Positions 24,495-36,400 of a stretch of DNA of 64,000 nt are shown in pieces. The notes beneath the pieces were generated by a model. The model saw nothing but the letters and a program-made list of their open reading frames with translations. It did not search any database and had not been told where the DNA came from. Both the position numbers and the translations under genes were made by a program. The DNA is taken from positions 1,229,474 through 1,293,473 of the forward strand of contig FN649741.1 of the NCBI GenBank assembly GCA_000310025.1, given 5' to 3'. The stretch is from Ectocarpus siliculosus (Eukaryota; Sar; Phaeophyceae; Ectocarpales; Ectocarpaceae). Positions within the stretch are counted from its first letter, which is position 1. Every line of letters begins with the position of its first letter.

Positions 24495-27400
24495 CAAAAT
24501 CCGGTCTGTGTCCAAGAACCCGTTAATTTATATTTGATTCATGACACCATACCGAGGATCATCTAATCAAAGAATTTGGCGATAGCAGCTTCTCGCTAGT
24601 TGTCGGAGCGAAAAAAGGAAGTGATCTCTTGTGCGCGAACAGATTTCCAGACATTATATTTGTCTGATCGCTGTTTTATTTTCCCGTCCGCACCTGCTCA
24701 GGCAACGACGAATTTTCATGGCCACAACGCCTAACCCCCCCCCCGAAGGACGTTTTTCTACAAAAGAGAAAGGGGGGGGCGAACGACAAGGAATAACATA
24801 CGGAAAACAACACACCGGAATAAATGCGAGCGAAACGCCAGGTTGATTTGTACCGTCCAACCTGTTTGGGCACAGTAAATGTGAAACTCTTTGCCAGAAA
24901 CACGGGTCTGGATACAGAGTAAAAGAAATTGTACGTGGTTCGCTTTTTTCCGGGGTGGGGGGAAGACACGCTAGACCGAATCTACGGGTGGGTTTCGCCG
25001 ATTGGACGCACAACTCAATCAGTACCTGTTTGGGGTTTACGCAACGAAGCGAAGACCACGTGTTGCCCAGAAGATAGCAGAACCACTGGCAGATCACGCG
25101 ACATCACCGTAGATTGCGTAAGACACCACACCCCCTGGACCGATTTTCCAAGTGCAATTGCTCCCCGAGGAAGGGGACGCCAAAAAATACCAATACGTGT
25201 TTCGGAAAGCTCTCGACGAGACAGTTCCAACGCTACCACTTTCGGCTCCCTTACTGCTCTTCCTTGCCGAGTAATCCAGCGGTACAGAGGGTGTGGTATC
25301 TTACGCAACCTTTGGTATTTCTTTCACTGATCGTTCTTCGGCGACAAAAACATAAGGCCAGACTCGTTACCTGATACTTGATGTTTTTCCTCGCCAGGTT
25401 GTGCCTGTCTAACGGGACCATAGCCGACAAGATGATGCCTTTCTTGGGGGGGTAGTAGATGTGAACATACACGGGGGTCCTGTCGCTGAGGATGTCCGAC
25501 AGGTGGTCCACCTGGTAAAAAGTGGGCAACCATGGGAAGCGTCCCCGTCAGTTGGACCGGACGGATGTTTTGAGGAGAGACCGGAACGGTATTAATTGTG
25601 AAGACAACAACACGTACTGGGGGCGGGCGGGGGGGGGGGGGTATTTTGGAGGGGCGTCCCGCAGGAGTGTTGCCTTATACCAGGCGATTTTGAACGCATG
25701 AAGTCACGGAAGTACTGGGGGGGGATTTCCGCATTATTCAGGGGGAGAAACAGCCTTCGATGCATTTGTCGCGTCACGCTTTTTCACCGGCACTATTGCG
25801 GGCATGCGGCACTGTAGCGGGCATCCGCCAGGACGGTGTACCTAGCCCCCTTTCAAGCTTGGGTGAATCACGTGGGGACTCCGCCGCCCACGAGGCGGGG
25901 GGAGTGAATATTTTATTTGCCACAATTAGTTTGAACATCGAGGAGTTTGTATCCGTGATGTTACATACCGGTGTGCAACAGTTGTGGACGGGTAAGGCAG
26001 GCAATTCACGCCATGCTCACGGTTCTTCTGGTGGCCACGGCGGTGATGATGACAATATCATGATCAACAACAACCCAGACTGTGTAGCAGCAACAACACC
26101 AACAAAGAAGCGAATATTTCAGATGGATCCTACCAAAGGGGGGAGGAGTCTGAAATTGGTGTTTATTGGAGTTGGTAGAAGGAGTGGGCATTTATATTAT
26201 ATGGCAAAGAGTATGTCTGCGTGCTTGCAGGAGAGGAGGCATGCGCACCGAGATAAGGCAGCTGCCCGCAGGACATTCCGTTTGCGCCCGATCACGTTGG
26301 AGCATCAGCAGTGCTGGAGCACAGGGACTGCTAGACGTACGATTGGACAACACTCTGCCAGCTGCTGGTTTAGGACATTCTGTTGCGGGAGCTAGTGTTG
26401 TCGTCTTTTCCGACGGGGCGGAGGCCACTACCGCTGGGCGGGAGGAGTCGCTACGTCGAGCCTGGAACACATCGACTTCGCTTGGTACGTGCGACTGACT
26501 GCGATGTGGCGTGTTATCCCAGCAGCATCACAGCGAGAGCTGGCTTTCGCAGACAGCAGTTAGTGCACACAATGACAAATGTTGTTATTGTATACGGCAC
26601 ACGGGGGCCGAGGCTGTAAGGATTCACGTGCCATATGTGAAGTGGCGGGCGGGTGTGGGCATGCTGTATCGATGTTGTTGACTGCTGTTGGGCGTGTTCG
26701 GAAAGCGCGTCCGAAGAAAGAAGCCACCGGTTACTGGTGTGACTGCGGTGTGTGCGCGGGTGTGCATGCGGTAGGCGCCGCGACTCCCTCGATTCGTTCG
26801 CTTGCGCGGGGTACCGGCCGAGTTTGCATCATGCGACAGCAGATATCATCGAGCATGTCCGAAGCACCCGATCACTTCTGGTGTGCTGAGTGATGGTCAC
26901 ATAGAGCGGTACGAGCGCGTGTTCGCGTTCCTATGTATGCATACAGCATATATTTATGTCTCACCGACAATGTGGTTAGGTGGCCGCGGTGCGTGTGCTG
27001 GTGTGCGCGGGAGAGGCGCCGCGGCCGGTTATGGGTGTCGCATTACAGGGCACCGTGCCGAAGGTGGAATTCGGGGTGCTGCGTGCGGTTATGATGTGAC
27101 TGCGGTCCCAATTTTTAAATTTCAACGCATCGACTATGAGAATGATGCGAAAGACAGGACCGCATCGAAAACGCGTTGTGCTTTCCGGTCCGTAGTGTCA
27201 GAGACACTATGGTGTGATTATCAGAAATACTGATCGCGAGACGAGACACATCGTCTGGGGGTGTTTGTCGCAGTGCGACAAGGGTGGTGGATTGGTGACA
27301 CACAAAACTGCCGTCCAAACCCAGTGCCAAACCCACACACAAAAACAAATCTATTTTCGGTTGTTATTGCTGCTTGTCATGTCGTGTACACTTGATGGAC

Positions 27401-30400
27401 GGGTTTTTTTTTCCCACGAGGTTTTCCAGAAGTCAATGTGGACCGGATGAGAAGAGTACGATGACCGATCGTTGGACATGATAACGACTAATCGATGATG
27501 GGTCGTAGTTATCAGGGGCCGAAAGCAAGATGTATGGCATGTAGGTCGCTGGTGCGAATGTGGACGGCATGAGGCCGTCATGGCACATACTGAATCTTGC
27601 ATGGGCCGGTTGGGCACGCACGAATGTGGGTAGTCGTGCGTGGAATAATCGGTGGAACGGCACGATAAACAAAGAAAAATCAATAGATATGGAGCTGGTT
27701 GCGCTGGAGCGTATGGTGCCGGCTCGCGGCCTATTGATGGTGGCGTCTCGTCATGTGATGAGTCGTGGTGATCAGGAGCCAACAGCAAGATGTATGGCAT
27801 GTAGGCGCTGGTGCGCCTGTGTAACGGCGTGCGGCCGTCATGACACATACGGAATCTTACATGGGCCGGTTGTGCACGCGCGACGGTGGATCGCGGTGCT
27901 GGGAATAATCGGTGGAACGGCACGATCAACGGAAGAAGTCAATAAAGAGCTGGTTGCGCTGGAGCGTATGGTTGCCGGCTCACGGCCTATTGATGGTAGA
28001 CCCAGGCGGACATTGAAGATGATCCGTAATGGTCAGGAACCGCACGCCAGGCGTATGGCATGTAGGTCGCTGGTGCGACTGCGAGACGATACGAGGTCGT
28101 CAGGACACATACCATATGTGGCAGGGGCCGGTTGTGCGCGCCCAAATGTGGATTCCGTGCATGGACAAATCGGTGGAACCAAATAATTTGGTGGAAAGAC
28201 ACACGGCACACAAACCAACCCAACAACAGAATGCGTACGTGACCCATTCGACAGTCTATCATCGCGCATTTCGTGAGCCTAGGCCCGGCGATGCCTAAGC
28301 ACAATGGTCAGATTGGGTGGTGCATGGTTTGCACCGGTGTGTGGATCAGGGGTGGCACTATGTACATGTGACAGTGGTGGGTGCCGCAGATAAGCATGCT
28401 TCGTTAGTCATCCACGAGTGATGTACTGGTGTACATGGAGCTGCATACAATGATGCGAAAGGAAATCAATAGCATCGCAAAAGTGTTGTACTTTTCGATC
28501 CATATTGTCAGAGAAACTATGGTGTGGTTGTGATAAATCCCGATCACAAGACGAGACTTATTATCTAGGGTGTTTGTCGGCGCGAGACAAGGGTGGTGGA
28601 TTGGTGAAAAACCGCCGTCCAAACCCAGAGACAAACACAAATCTACTTTCGGTTGTCGTTGCTGCTTGTCATGTCGTGTACACTTGATGAATGTTTTTTT
28701 TTTTCCACGAGGTTTTCCAGAAGTCAATGTGGACCGGATGAGAAGGGTGAGATGATTGATTGTCGAACATGGTACAATTGTAGCGACTAATCGGGTGACG
28801 AGTCGTGGTTACCAGGAGCCGAAAGCAAGATGTATGGCGTGAATGTCGCTGGTGCGACTGCGAAACGGCATGCGGCCGTCATGACACAGACTGAATCTTA
28901 CATGGGCCGGTTGTGCACGCGCGAATGCGGGTCGTCGTGCATGGAATAATCGGTGGAACGGCGAGATAAACAAAACAAGTCAATAGATATGGAGCTGGTT
29001 ACGCCGGAGCGTATGGTTGCCGGCTCACGGCCTATTGATGGTAGCGTCTCATCAGGTGAGGAGTCGTGGTTAGCAGGCGAGATAAACAAAACAAGTCAAT
29101 AGATATGGAGCTGGTTACGCCGGAGCGTATGGTTGCCGGCTCACGGCCTATTGATGGTAGCGTCTCATCAGGTAATGAGTCGTGGTTAGCAGGCGAGATA
29201 AACAAAACAAGTCACTAGATATGGAGCTGGTTACGCTGGAGCGTATGGTTGCCGGCTCATGGCCTATTGATGGTAGCGTCTCATCAGGTGATGCGTCGTG
29301 GTTATCAGGAGCCGAAAGCAAGACGTATGGCATGTAGGTCGCTGGTGCGACTGCGGAACGGCATGCGGCCGTCATGACACATACTGAATCTTACATGGGC
29401 CGGTTGGGCGCGCGCGACTGTGGGTCGTCGTGCATGGAAAATCGGTGGAACGGCAAGATAAGTCAATAGATATGGAGCTGGTTACGCTGGAGCGCATGGT
29501 TGCCGGCTCACGGCCTATTGATGGTAGCGTCTCATCAGGTGATGCGTCGTGGTTATCAGGAGCCGAAAGCAAGATGTATGGCATGTAGGTCGCTGGTGCG
29601 ACTGCGGAATGGCGTGCGGCCGTCATGACACACACTGAATCTTACATGGGCCGGTTGTGCGTGCGCGACTGTAGGTCGTCGTGCGTGAAATAATCGATGG
29701 AACAGCACGATAAACAGAACAAGTCAATAGATATGGAGCTGGTTATGCTGGAGCGCATGGTTGCCGGCTCACGGCCTCTTGATGGTAGACCAGGATGGCG
29801 GGTCGTTGGAGATGATCCGTGGTGGTCAGGAACCGCGCGCCAGGTGTATGGCATGTAGGTCGCTGGTGCGACTGCGAGAAGGTATGCGGTCATGACACAT
29901 ACCAAATGTTGCATGGGCCGGTTGTGCACGCCCGAATGTGGGTTGTAGTGCACGGGATAGTCGGTGGAACGACATAATTTGGTGGAAAGAAACAATATAT
30001 GTAGAGTTGGTTACGCTGGTGTGTATGGTACTGGCTTACGGCCTCGCGTCTCGCCCACTTGTTGCGCATCGATGTGGTAAACCCAGACACCTGTGTCGAT
30101 GTTGCTAGTACAGGTGGGCAGGGAGACAGGGTTTGTTGTCTTTTCCTGGCATGCTTGTAGCAAGGAAAAACAAACATGCGAGACTACGGGAGTGGAGAGA
30201 GACACGGAACCAACATGTATGCCGTCATATGATGAGACTACATACATGTGCCGCATGGGTGCGGGCGTCTTCTTATGGACACCTCTAAACAAGAATTGCT
30301 GTCTATCGGTGTACACAGCTTCGCATCCCACTAGCCCGTGGCGCATCAAATACATCGATAAATCCGTCGATGACGCTGGTATGAATGGGAAGGAATCGTC

Positions 30401-33400
30401 TCACATACGAGGGATGGAGGGATGGGTATGCAAGAAACCATAGCTGGACGGAGCCAAAACACAAACGCGCTCGTGGAAAGTCGACACATGTACTGGTGGA
30501 CATGATCGCGCAACTTATTGGCCTACGCCCGGTGATGTCTAGGCACAGTGGTTCACATCTGATAAGGGGAGCATGTGGTTCATTGCACACCATGATGGCG
30601 TGTCGTCTGGGGACGAGTCGTGGTTGTCAGGAGCCGGCCGCCAGATGTATGACATATATGTTGCTAATAGCGTGCCTACGAGACGGAAGGCGGCCGTCAT
30701 GACACACGATGTATCTTGCAATGACCGGTCTGGTACACGCGACTGGTGGGTCGTCGTGCACTGCTTGAGGGGTACATGGTCCGACTGCACCGGCTATTAC
30801 ACGAGCGAGGAGATGTTACTGTGCGCGCTGGTAGGCAGGTGTATACCGTGACGCGTTTACTACATCATCGTTCTGACGTCCCCCATATATAATTTTGTCC
30901 TTGTGTCTTCATACCCAATTGTTCGCCCGTGATCAGGATATTGATCGGTCATCGGGGGGCCGTCGTCGGGGGACGGGGGTATGAGTCGGGACGGGGACGT
31001 CTCGGATGAGTCCGTGATTGGCCGCGAGGAGTACCAGGCGGAAAGGCAGGACAGCGCTAACGAACGGGCCATTATTAGCGCGTCGGTTGAGGACCTCAAA
31101 ACCGACATGGCGGCGAGGTTCGAGGAGGCGCTGGCGGCCGTACGCGCTCGGAGCGACGGGTCTGCGGCGGGTGGTGCTGCCGGGGTTGCGCCAGCGCCGA
31201 TGTATGGGGGCGCGGGGGCGCAGGGCTCCTCGTCCGATGCAGTCGTTACCGAGCTAGGACGTAGAGCCACGGACCATGTTGAGGTCCCCTTGCCTAGCGA
31301 ACGGGATACGCCACCCCCCTTTCCCCCTGGGTGTCGCATTCCCCCCGGTTCAGGAGGCGGTCGTTCCGACTCGTTTTTCGTGAAGCCCTATGTAGACGGT
31401 GGTATCCTTGTCGAAGTCATGTGGACCCCGACTGGCGCACGGTGTAAAGTGTCGTCCGCGTCGTGTGAATCGGACCATTTCCGTGTGTTTGGCGCGCGAG
31501 GGCCTGGGGACCCCCCCCCCTGTTGTCTCCGCATAAACTCTCTTCGTGGCAAACACGATTGTGTGTGCTCGGGTGGGACATTGATACAGTAGCTATGACG
31601 ATTTCGGTTCCCGCAGACAAGCTGGCACGTCTGCGGGCGCAATCCGCGAGTGGCCCCCCAAGCGCCACTGTGCTTCTGAGCCCGAGTTGCGGGGGGTGAT
31701 TGGTTCGCTGTTGCATATATGTGAAGTCGTGCGGCCTGGTAAATACTTTGTTCGCCGTGTGTTCAACCAGTTGGGGCTCCCGCCGGTGCAATTGACAGCC
31801 CGGGGGCAGGAGCGGACACGGATAGGTCCCGAGTTTCATGCAGAGATGCAGTTTTGGCGTCTGATGGTAGACGGGGGCTTGGGGTCGCCGTCGCGGGTGT
31901 TAACAGCCCCACTTGTTAATTTGTTTGTTTTTTCGATCAACCATATTCGTGTCTTTTGTGGTCAGATGCATCTGGTGATGCCATGGGGGGGTATTTCTTG
32001 CATGCTGAATTCCGTTCGGGAGTATAATGGTGTTTCGAATTCAGTCAGGACGTGCGGGAGCGGTTTCGCCAGCAGGCTGAGGTCTTGGACCCGGAGGTCT
32101 CCGATATTTGTACCGGCGTTTTAGCTGCGAGTACGTCCGCGAGTCAGTTGCGCAGTCGTCTCGAAGAACTTACAGGTCGGGTTGGCGGGCTTAGTGTGTT
32201 TTTCTCGGGTTGATTAGCGAGTCGGTGTACCTCTCGGGGGAGGCGGACGATACGGTGCTGGGACAAGCACTCCTGGAATTTGTGGCGTGGTGTTGTGCAG
32301 GTAAGGGTAACGTTGCACCGACCATTTCCGGCAAGCTCGCCGCTGTACAGTATTTTCATCGCGTCGATAGGCAGGTCTATGCTTGGCGTTGTCGTATTTT
32401 CTGGTGGCGCGTTCGGATGTGATTTTTGCCACGATGTCGGGACACTGCCACCAGGTGCATTGTTTGCGGCGGAGCGACGTCGAGTTTTTCGACGGGGAGC
32501 ACGTGTTAACCCCGTTGCACTGGCACAAGGCTACGGGTGTCCGGGTTCGGTTTCGTGGCCACAAGGGAGATCAGTCGGAATGGGGGCGTACGTTACACGA
32601 GTGCGCGATGTCGCACGAGGTCCGAGTTCTCAGATAGGCGCCGGTGGCGGTGCCGTGGCGGTGTTGGTGGAATTGATGGCGTGCCATCTTGCTTTGCCTG
32701 AGAACGCCCCTCTGTGCTCGTTTCGTTGCAGTAGGAGCAGGTCGGTTAAGGTTTGGGGATATTCCAAAGCTCTTAGCGCCCTTCGCCAGATTGTGGAGAA
32801 GGTAGGTGGCGACCCGAGACAGGTTGGCTTGCATTCATTGAGGATCGGGGCCGCCACCACGTTGGCAGCGGGAGGAGACGTACCGGATAGAATTATACAG
32901 AGAGAGGGTAGATGGAAGGAAGGGTCCGGTACGTACAAGATATATACTCGGGACAATATGGTGGACGTAGACATAGTATCCCGTAAACTAGCAAAGGGAT
33001 GGAAGGAGCAGAAGGAGGGTTAGCATATACGAAGGTACGGGCAAGGGAGACAGAATGCCGTCCCACTAAACGTCGATGTTGGTGGATGTCAATGGTAGAG
33101 TACCATTGGGGGTCTCGGTATACTGAGACGACATTTTGTTAGGCCCAGCCAGTTGACATGAAAGGAAACTTGGATTCTGGATGAGAGAGGGAAGCGACCG
33201 GTGTCGCCCCCTCGTTATTTGCCAGAGAGTTACCTTTCAGACTTCGTGGAAAATAATAATAATAATGACACTTCGGAAAATACAATAAAGCGAATATTTC
33301 AGATGGATCCTACCAAAGGGGGGAGGAGTCTGAAATTGGTGTTTATTGGAGTTGGTAGAAGGAGTGGGCATTTATATTATATGGCAAAGAGTATGTCTGC

Positions 33401-36400
33401 GTGCTTGCAGGAGAGGAGGCATGCGCACCGAGATAAGGCAGCTGCCCGCAGGACATTCCGTTTGCGCCCGATCACGTTGGAGCATCAGCAGTGCTGGAGC
33501 ACAGGGACTGCTAGACGTACGATTGGACAACACTCTGCCAGCTGCTGGTTTAGGACATTCTGTTGCGGGAGCTAGTGTTGTCGTCTTCCCACCCACGCCA
33601 CCCTCAAAAAAAAATTTCCGAAAGAGGGGGGGGGGGGGGGGGCGATAACAGGGGGTATGTATACCGGGAAGATATGTAGTAGACATGTCGATTTATGATT
33701 GCTATTATTCCACGGGGAACTGGGTGATGAGGGTCTGATTGGTGGATGTGGATGTCAATGGTAGAGTACCATTGGGGGTCTCGGTATACTGAGACGACAT
33801 TTTGTTAGGCCCAGCCAGTTGACATGAAAGGAAACTTGGATTCTGGATGAGAGAGGGAAGCGACCGGTGTCGCCCCCTCGTTATTTGCCAGAGAGTTACC
33901 TTTCAGACTTCGTGGAAAATAATAATAATAATGACACTTCGGAAAATACAATAAAGCCACAGTTAACAACAACGACGTCAACATTGAAGCAAAACAAAAA
34001 TTAAGGAAACAGCTACAATTACCCAACGATGACAACAATATCTTTGGAGAAAACAGCCCCATCGACAACACACCTTTTTCGGGCTCTCTGGTGGGAAGCT
34101 CCGGGCGAAGTCAAGCAGGTAGTGGCTACCGCCTTCACCGACGTGTCCTTCGATGTCGCATGCCGAGTACATTTCCTGCACATCCATTATCATAATCATC
34201 TTCATCAGCGTCATATCTACCATCGACATGGTCATCATTATCGCCATCATCTTCGTCATGATCGTCACAAACATCACTGTCATCACCACCAGCTCACTCA
34301 TTAACCATGCGGCGCATAAACTACAGGCAGTGTGGGTCCGCTTACCTTATCATTGACCCAGTGCGTGCGGAGGTTGAGCTTCTTTGCCACGGCCTTGAGC
34401 TTCTTGGCCAGGTTTTCGCTGTCATTATGAACAGTCCTGCCCGCGTCAGACGACCCGTAGCGAAGGGTTTCCGAGCTCACCGGAAGCACGGCCTGACAAC
34501 AGCAGAAGCAGCAGCAGCAGCAACAACAAGCACAAGATCAACGGCGGGATTCCGAGGTCACCGGAATAACGACTCGACAACAGCAGCAGCAACAACAACA
34601 TCATAAACGCAGGTATTCCGAGCTCACCGGAAGCCCGGCTTGACAACAGCAACGGCAACAACAATAATTACAACAACGATTGCCAGAATGTCAAGTACGT
34701 TCGCCCCGTCTACCCTGGACGCCTGGACCTACCAAGGAAACAAAAATGAAGTTACACCGGTCGCCCCGGTGATCCAGTTGTAACCTCGAAACCGCTAGTG
34801 GCGAAGTCGTGAGTTCGGATCCCCATGGGGGGAGGGGGTGTACTCATAGTCGTGGATGCCGTAGTCGTTAGACCATTGACCTCGCATCCCCACAAAGCCG
34901 GGACGGAGCACGCCGGGTTCTCACCGGACCAGGCTCTCACATCACCAAGCGCGAAGCGCCGTGAGGTATTCGGCGAGTCACATGAATGGTGCGCTGCATC
35001 CTGCTAAGGGTGTTCGGCACCTTGTGCTTACTTCCTTGTGTACGGATGACAGCTGCGCATGACTTCACATATTTTCTTGTCCTTTCACTTCCAGGGGCAG
35101 TTCTAAGCATTGTGTATCTGCGTCGAGGGTGCTTGACCAATTTTAACACAACGTGGTGCGATCATCTCCTTTGCGCGGAGTGAGGGTTCTTGACCCCGCA
35201 CTACATAATCTACTGGACCACCATTATGGTCGCCGCAAAAAAAAAAGCCAAAGGCGAAAAAAAGAGAGAAGCGGTAACCTGGTTGCCGAGCTCACAAAGT
35301 GATCGGCTTATTTTACAACGTCGTTGCCAAGCGACGAAAACCCAACCCCGATGGCAAACACCGAGGGGGGGTCGAATCCCCATGGGGGTGAAAAATTTAC
35401 AACTTCGCACGTAAAGCGAAAGAAAAAAAGATGAAAAGCTCTCGAGAGTACCAAACTTCGAGGTTAGCACCGTCAGCGAGGGAAACGGACGGCTGGACCC
35501 TTCTCGCGATAAAGAAAACAAAATTCAGCACGCACCGCAGGAGGAAGGTGGAGCATGAAAACAAAACATAAAGAAAAAGAAAGCCACGGTGTTTCTCCCT
35601 TCCTGTGTGACCCTGGATGGTTGTAGATGTACGAAAAAGTAAACTGAAAAGTGTAGTACTCCACATACACTGAATAGTGAGGTACACGTCTCACCACGAA
35701 AAACGGGGGGGCTGTCGCCATAGGAAATAGGACGAAAAACGCAACACAACAGGGTACTGATCCCGACTACGGTACGCCCGTGATATCACAGGTCCCGATT
35801 GCGACCCCGGATACCTAACTCAACAAACAAATACGCCCCGCAGTGGTAAAACCAAAGGAGCAAAATCCAGCATAATAGTAATTCCACAAAATGGCACCAT
35901 GGTACAACACCCCGGAACAGGCGGTGGAAGAGGCAAAACACGCCCAGACAACAAAAAATTACAAATAAATGGTACACACCAGACGATGTTGAAAGTTTTA
36001 TTTACAGTTTCACCTGTGCCGTCATTCGGAAGCCCTTGTAGTCGATGAGGCACTGGAGCGCGTACCGCAGCCCGCGAATGCGTGCGTCTAGGTAGTGTGT
36101 CGCGCCTCTCAAGTCGTGCCCCGCTCCTACCAAAAAAGAGTGGTGAGGTGTTTGGGAATGGGTGCTGTTAGGTATTCCAGCAAAGGCTAGGCGTGCCCGC
36201 TAGAGTTCTAGCAAGAGGCAGCAGCAGCATCAGCTCCACTAGCGAAAGGCTGCAACATTCAGCCAGCCAGCTTATGCCGCTGATATGTGAAGCGCTGAGG
36301 CAAGAGGGACAGGGTCAGAACTCTGAAAAACTCGTCCCGTAAAATCGTAAAATCTTCCCCTATTATCTTCCCGTACAACCATCCAGTGAAACCGTCGCGG

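Larger units (their letters stand above)
26108..33956 (+). mobile_element. complete tyrosine-recombinase (Ngaro/DIRS-type) retroelement with split repeats
   Basis: The element has the order A1 - internal region - B1 - A2 - B2, which defines Ngaro-type tyrosine-recombinase retrotransposons. A1 (26,108-26,407) equals A2 (33,288-33,587) at a constant offset of 7,180, and B1 (33,082-33,290) equals B2 (33,748-33,956) at an offset of 666. I saw no mismatch in either pair. The interior carries a gag-like ORF, a stump of RT/RNase H and a frameshifted tyrosine recombinase, in that order, after about 3.8 kb of satellite-like sequence. The RT core is missing. The element sits antisense in CLU intron 6. 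Identical repeats imply recent movement or gene conversion. Confidence 0.85.

Noticed and set aside
27351-27929. 192-codon minus-strand ORF and similar ones at 28-30 kb
   Set aside because: They follow the satellite monomer, repeat with it and contain no domain.
28960-29300. Possible CRISPR-like array
   Set aside because: Units are contiguous 117-bp tandem copies without unique spacers, in a eukaryotic retroelement.
34740-34840. Possible tRNA gene with B-box-like gagttcggatcc
   Set aside because: The T-arm and acceptor stem do not pair and no anticodon arm can be drawn. At most it is a degraded tRNA-derived repeat head.
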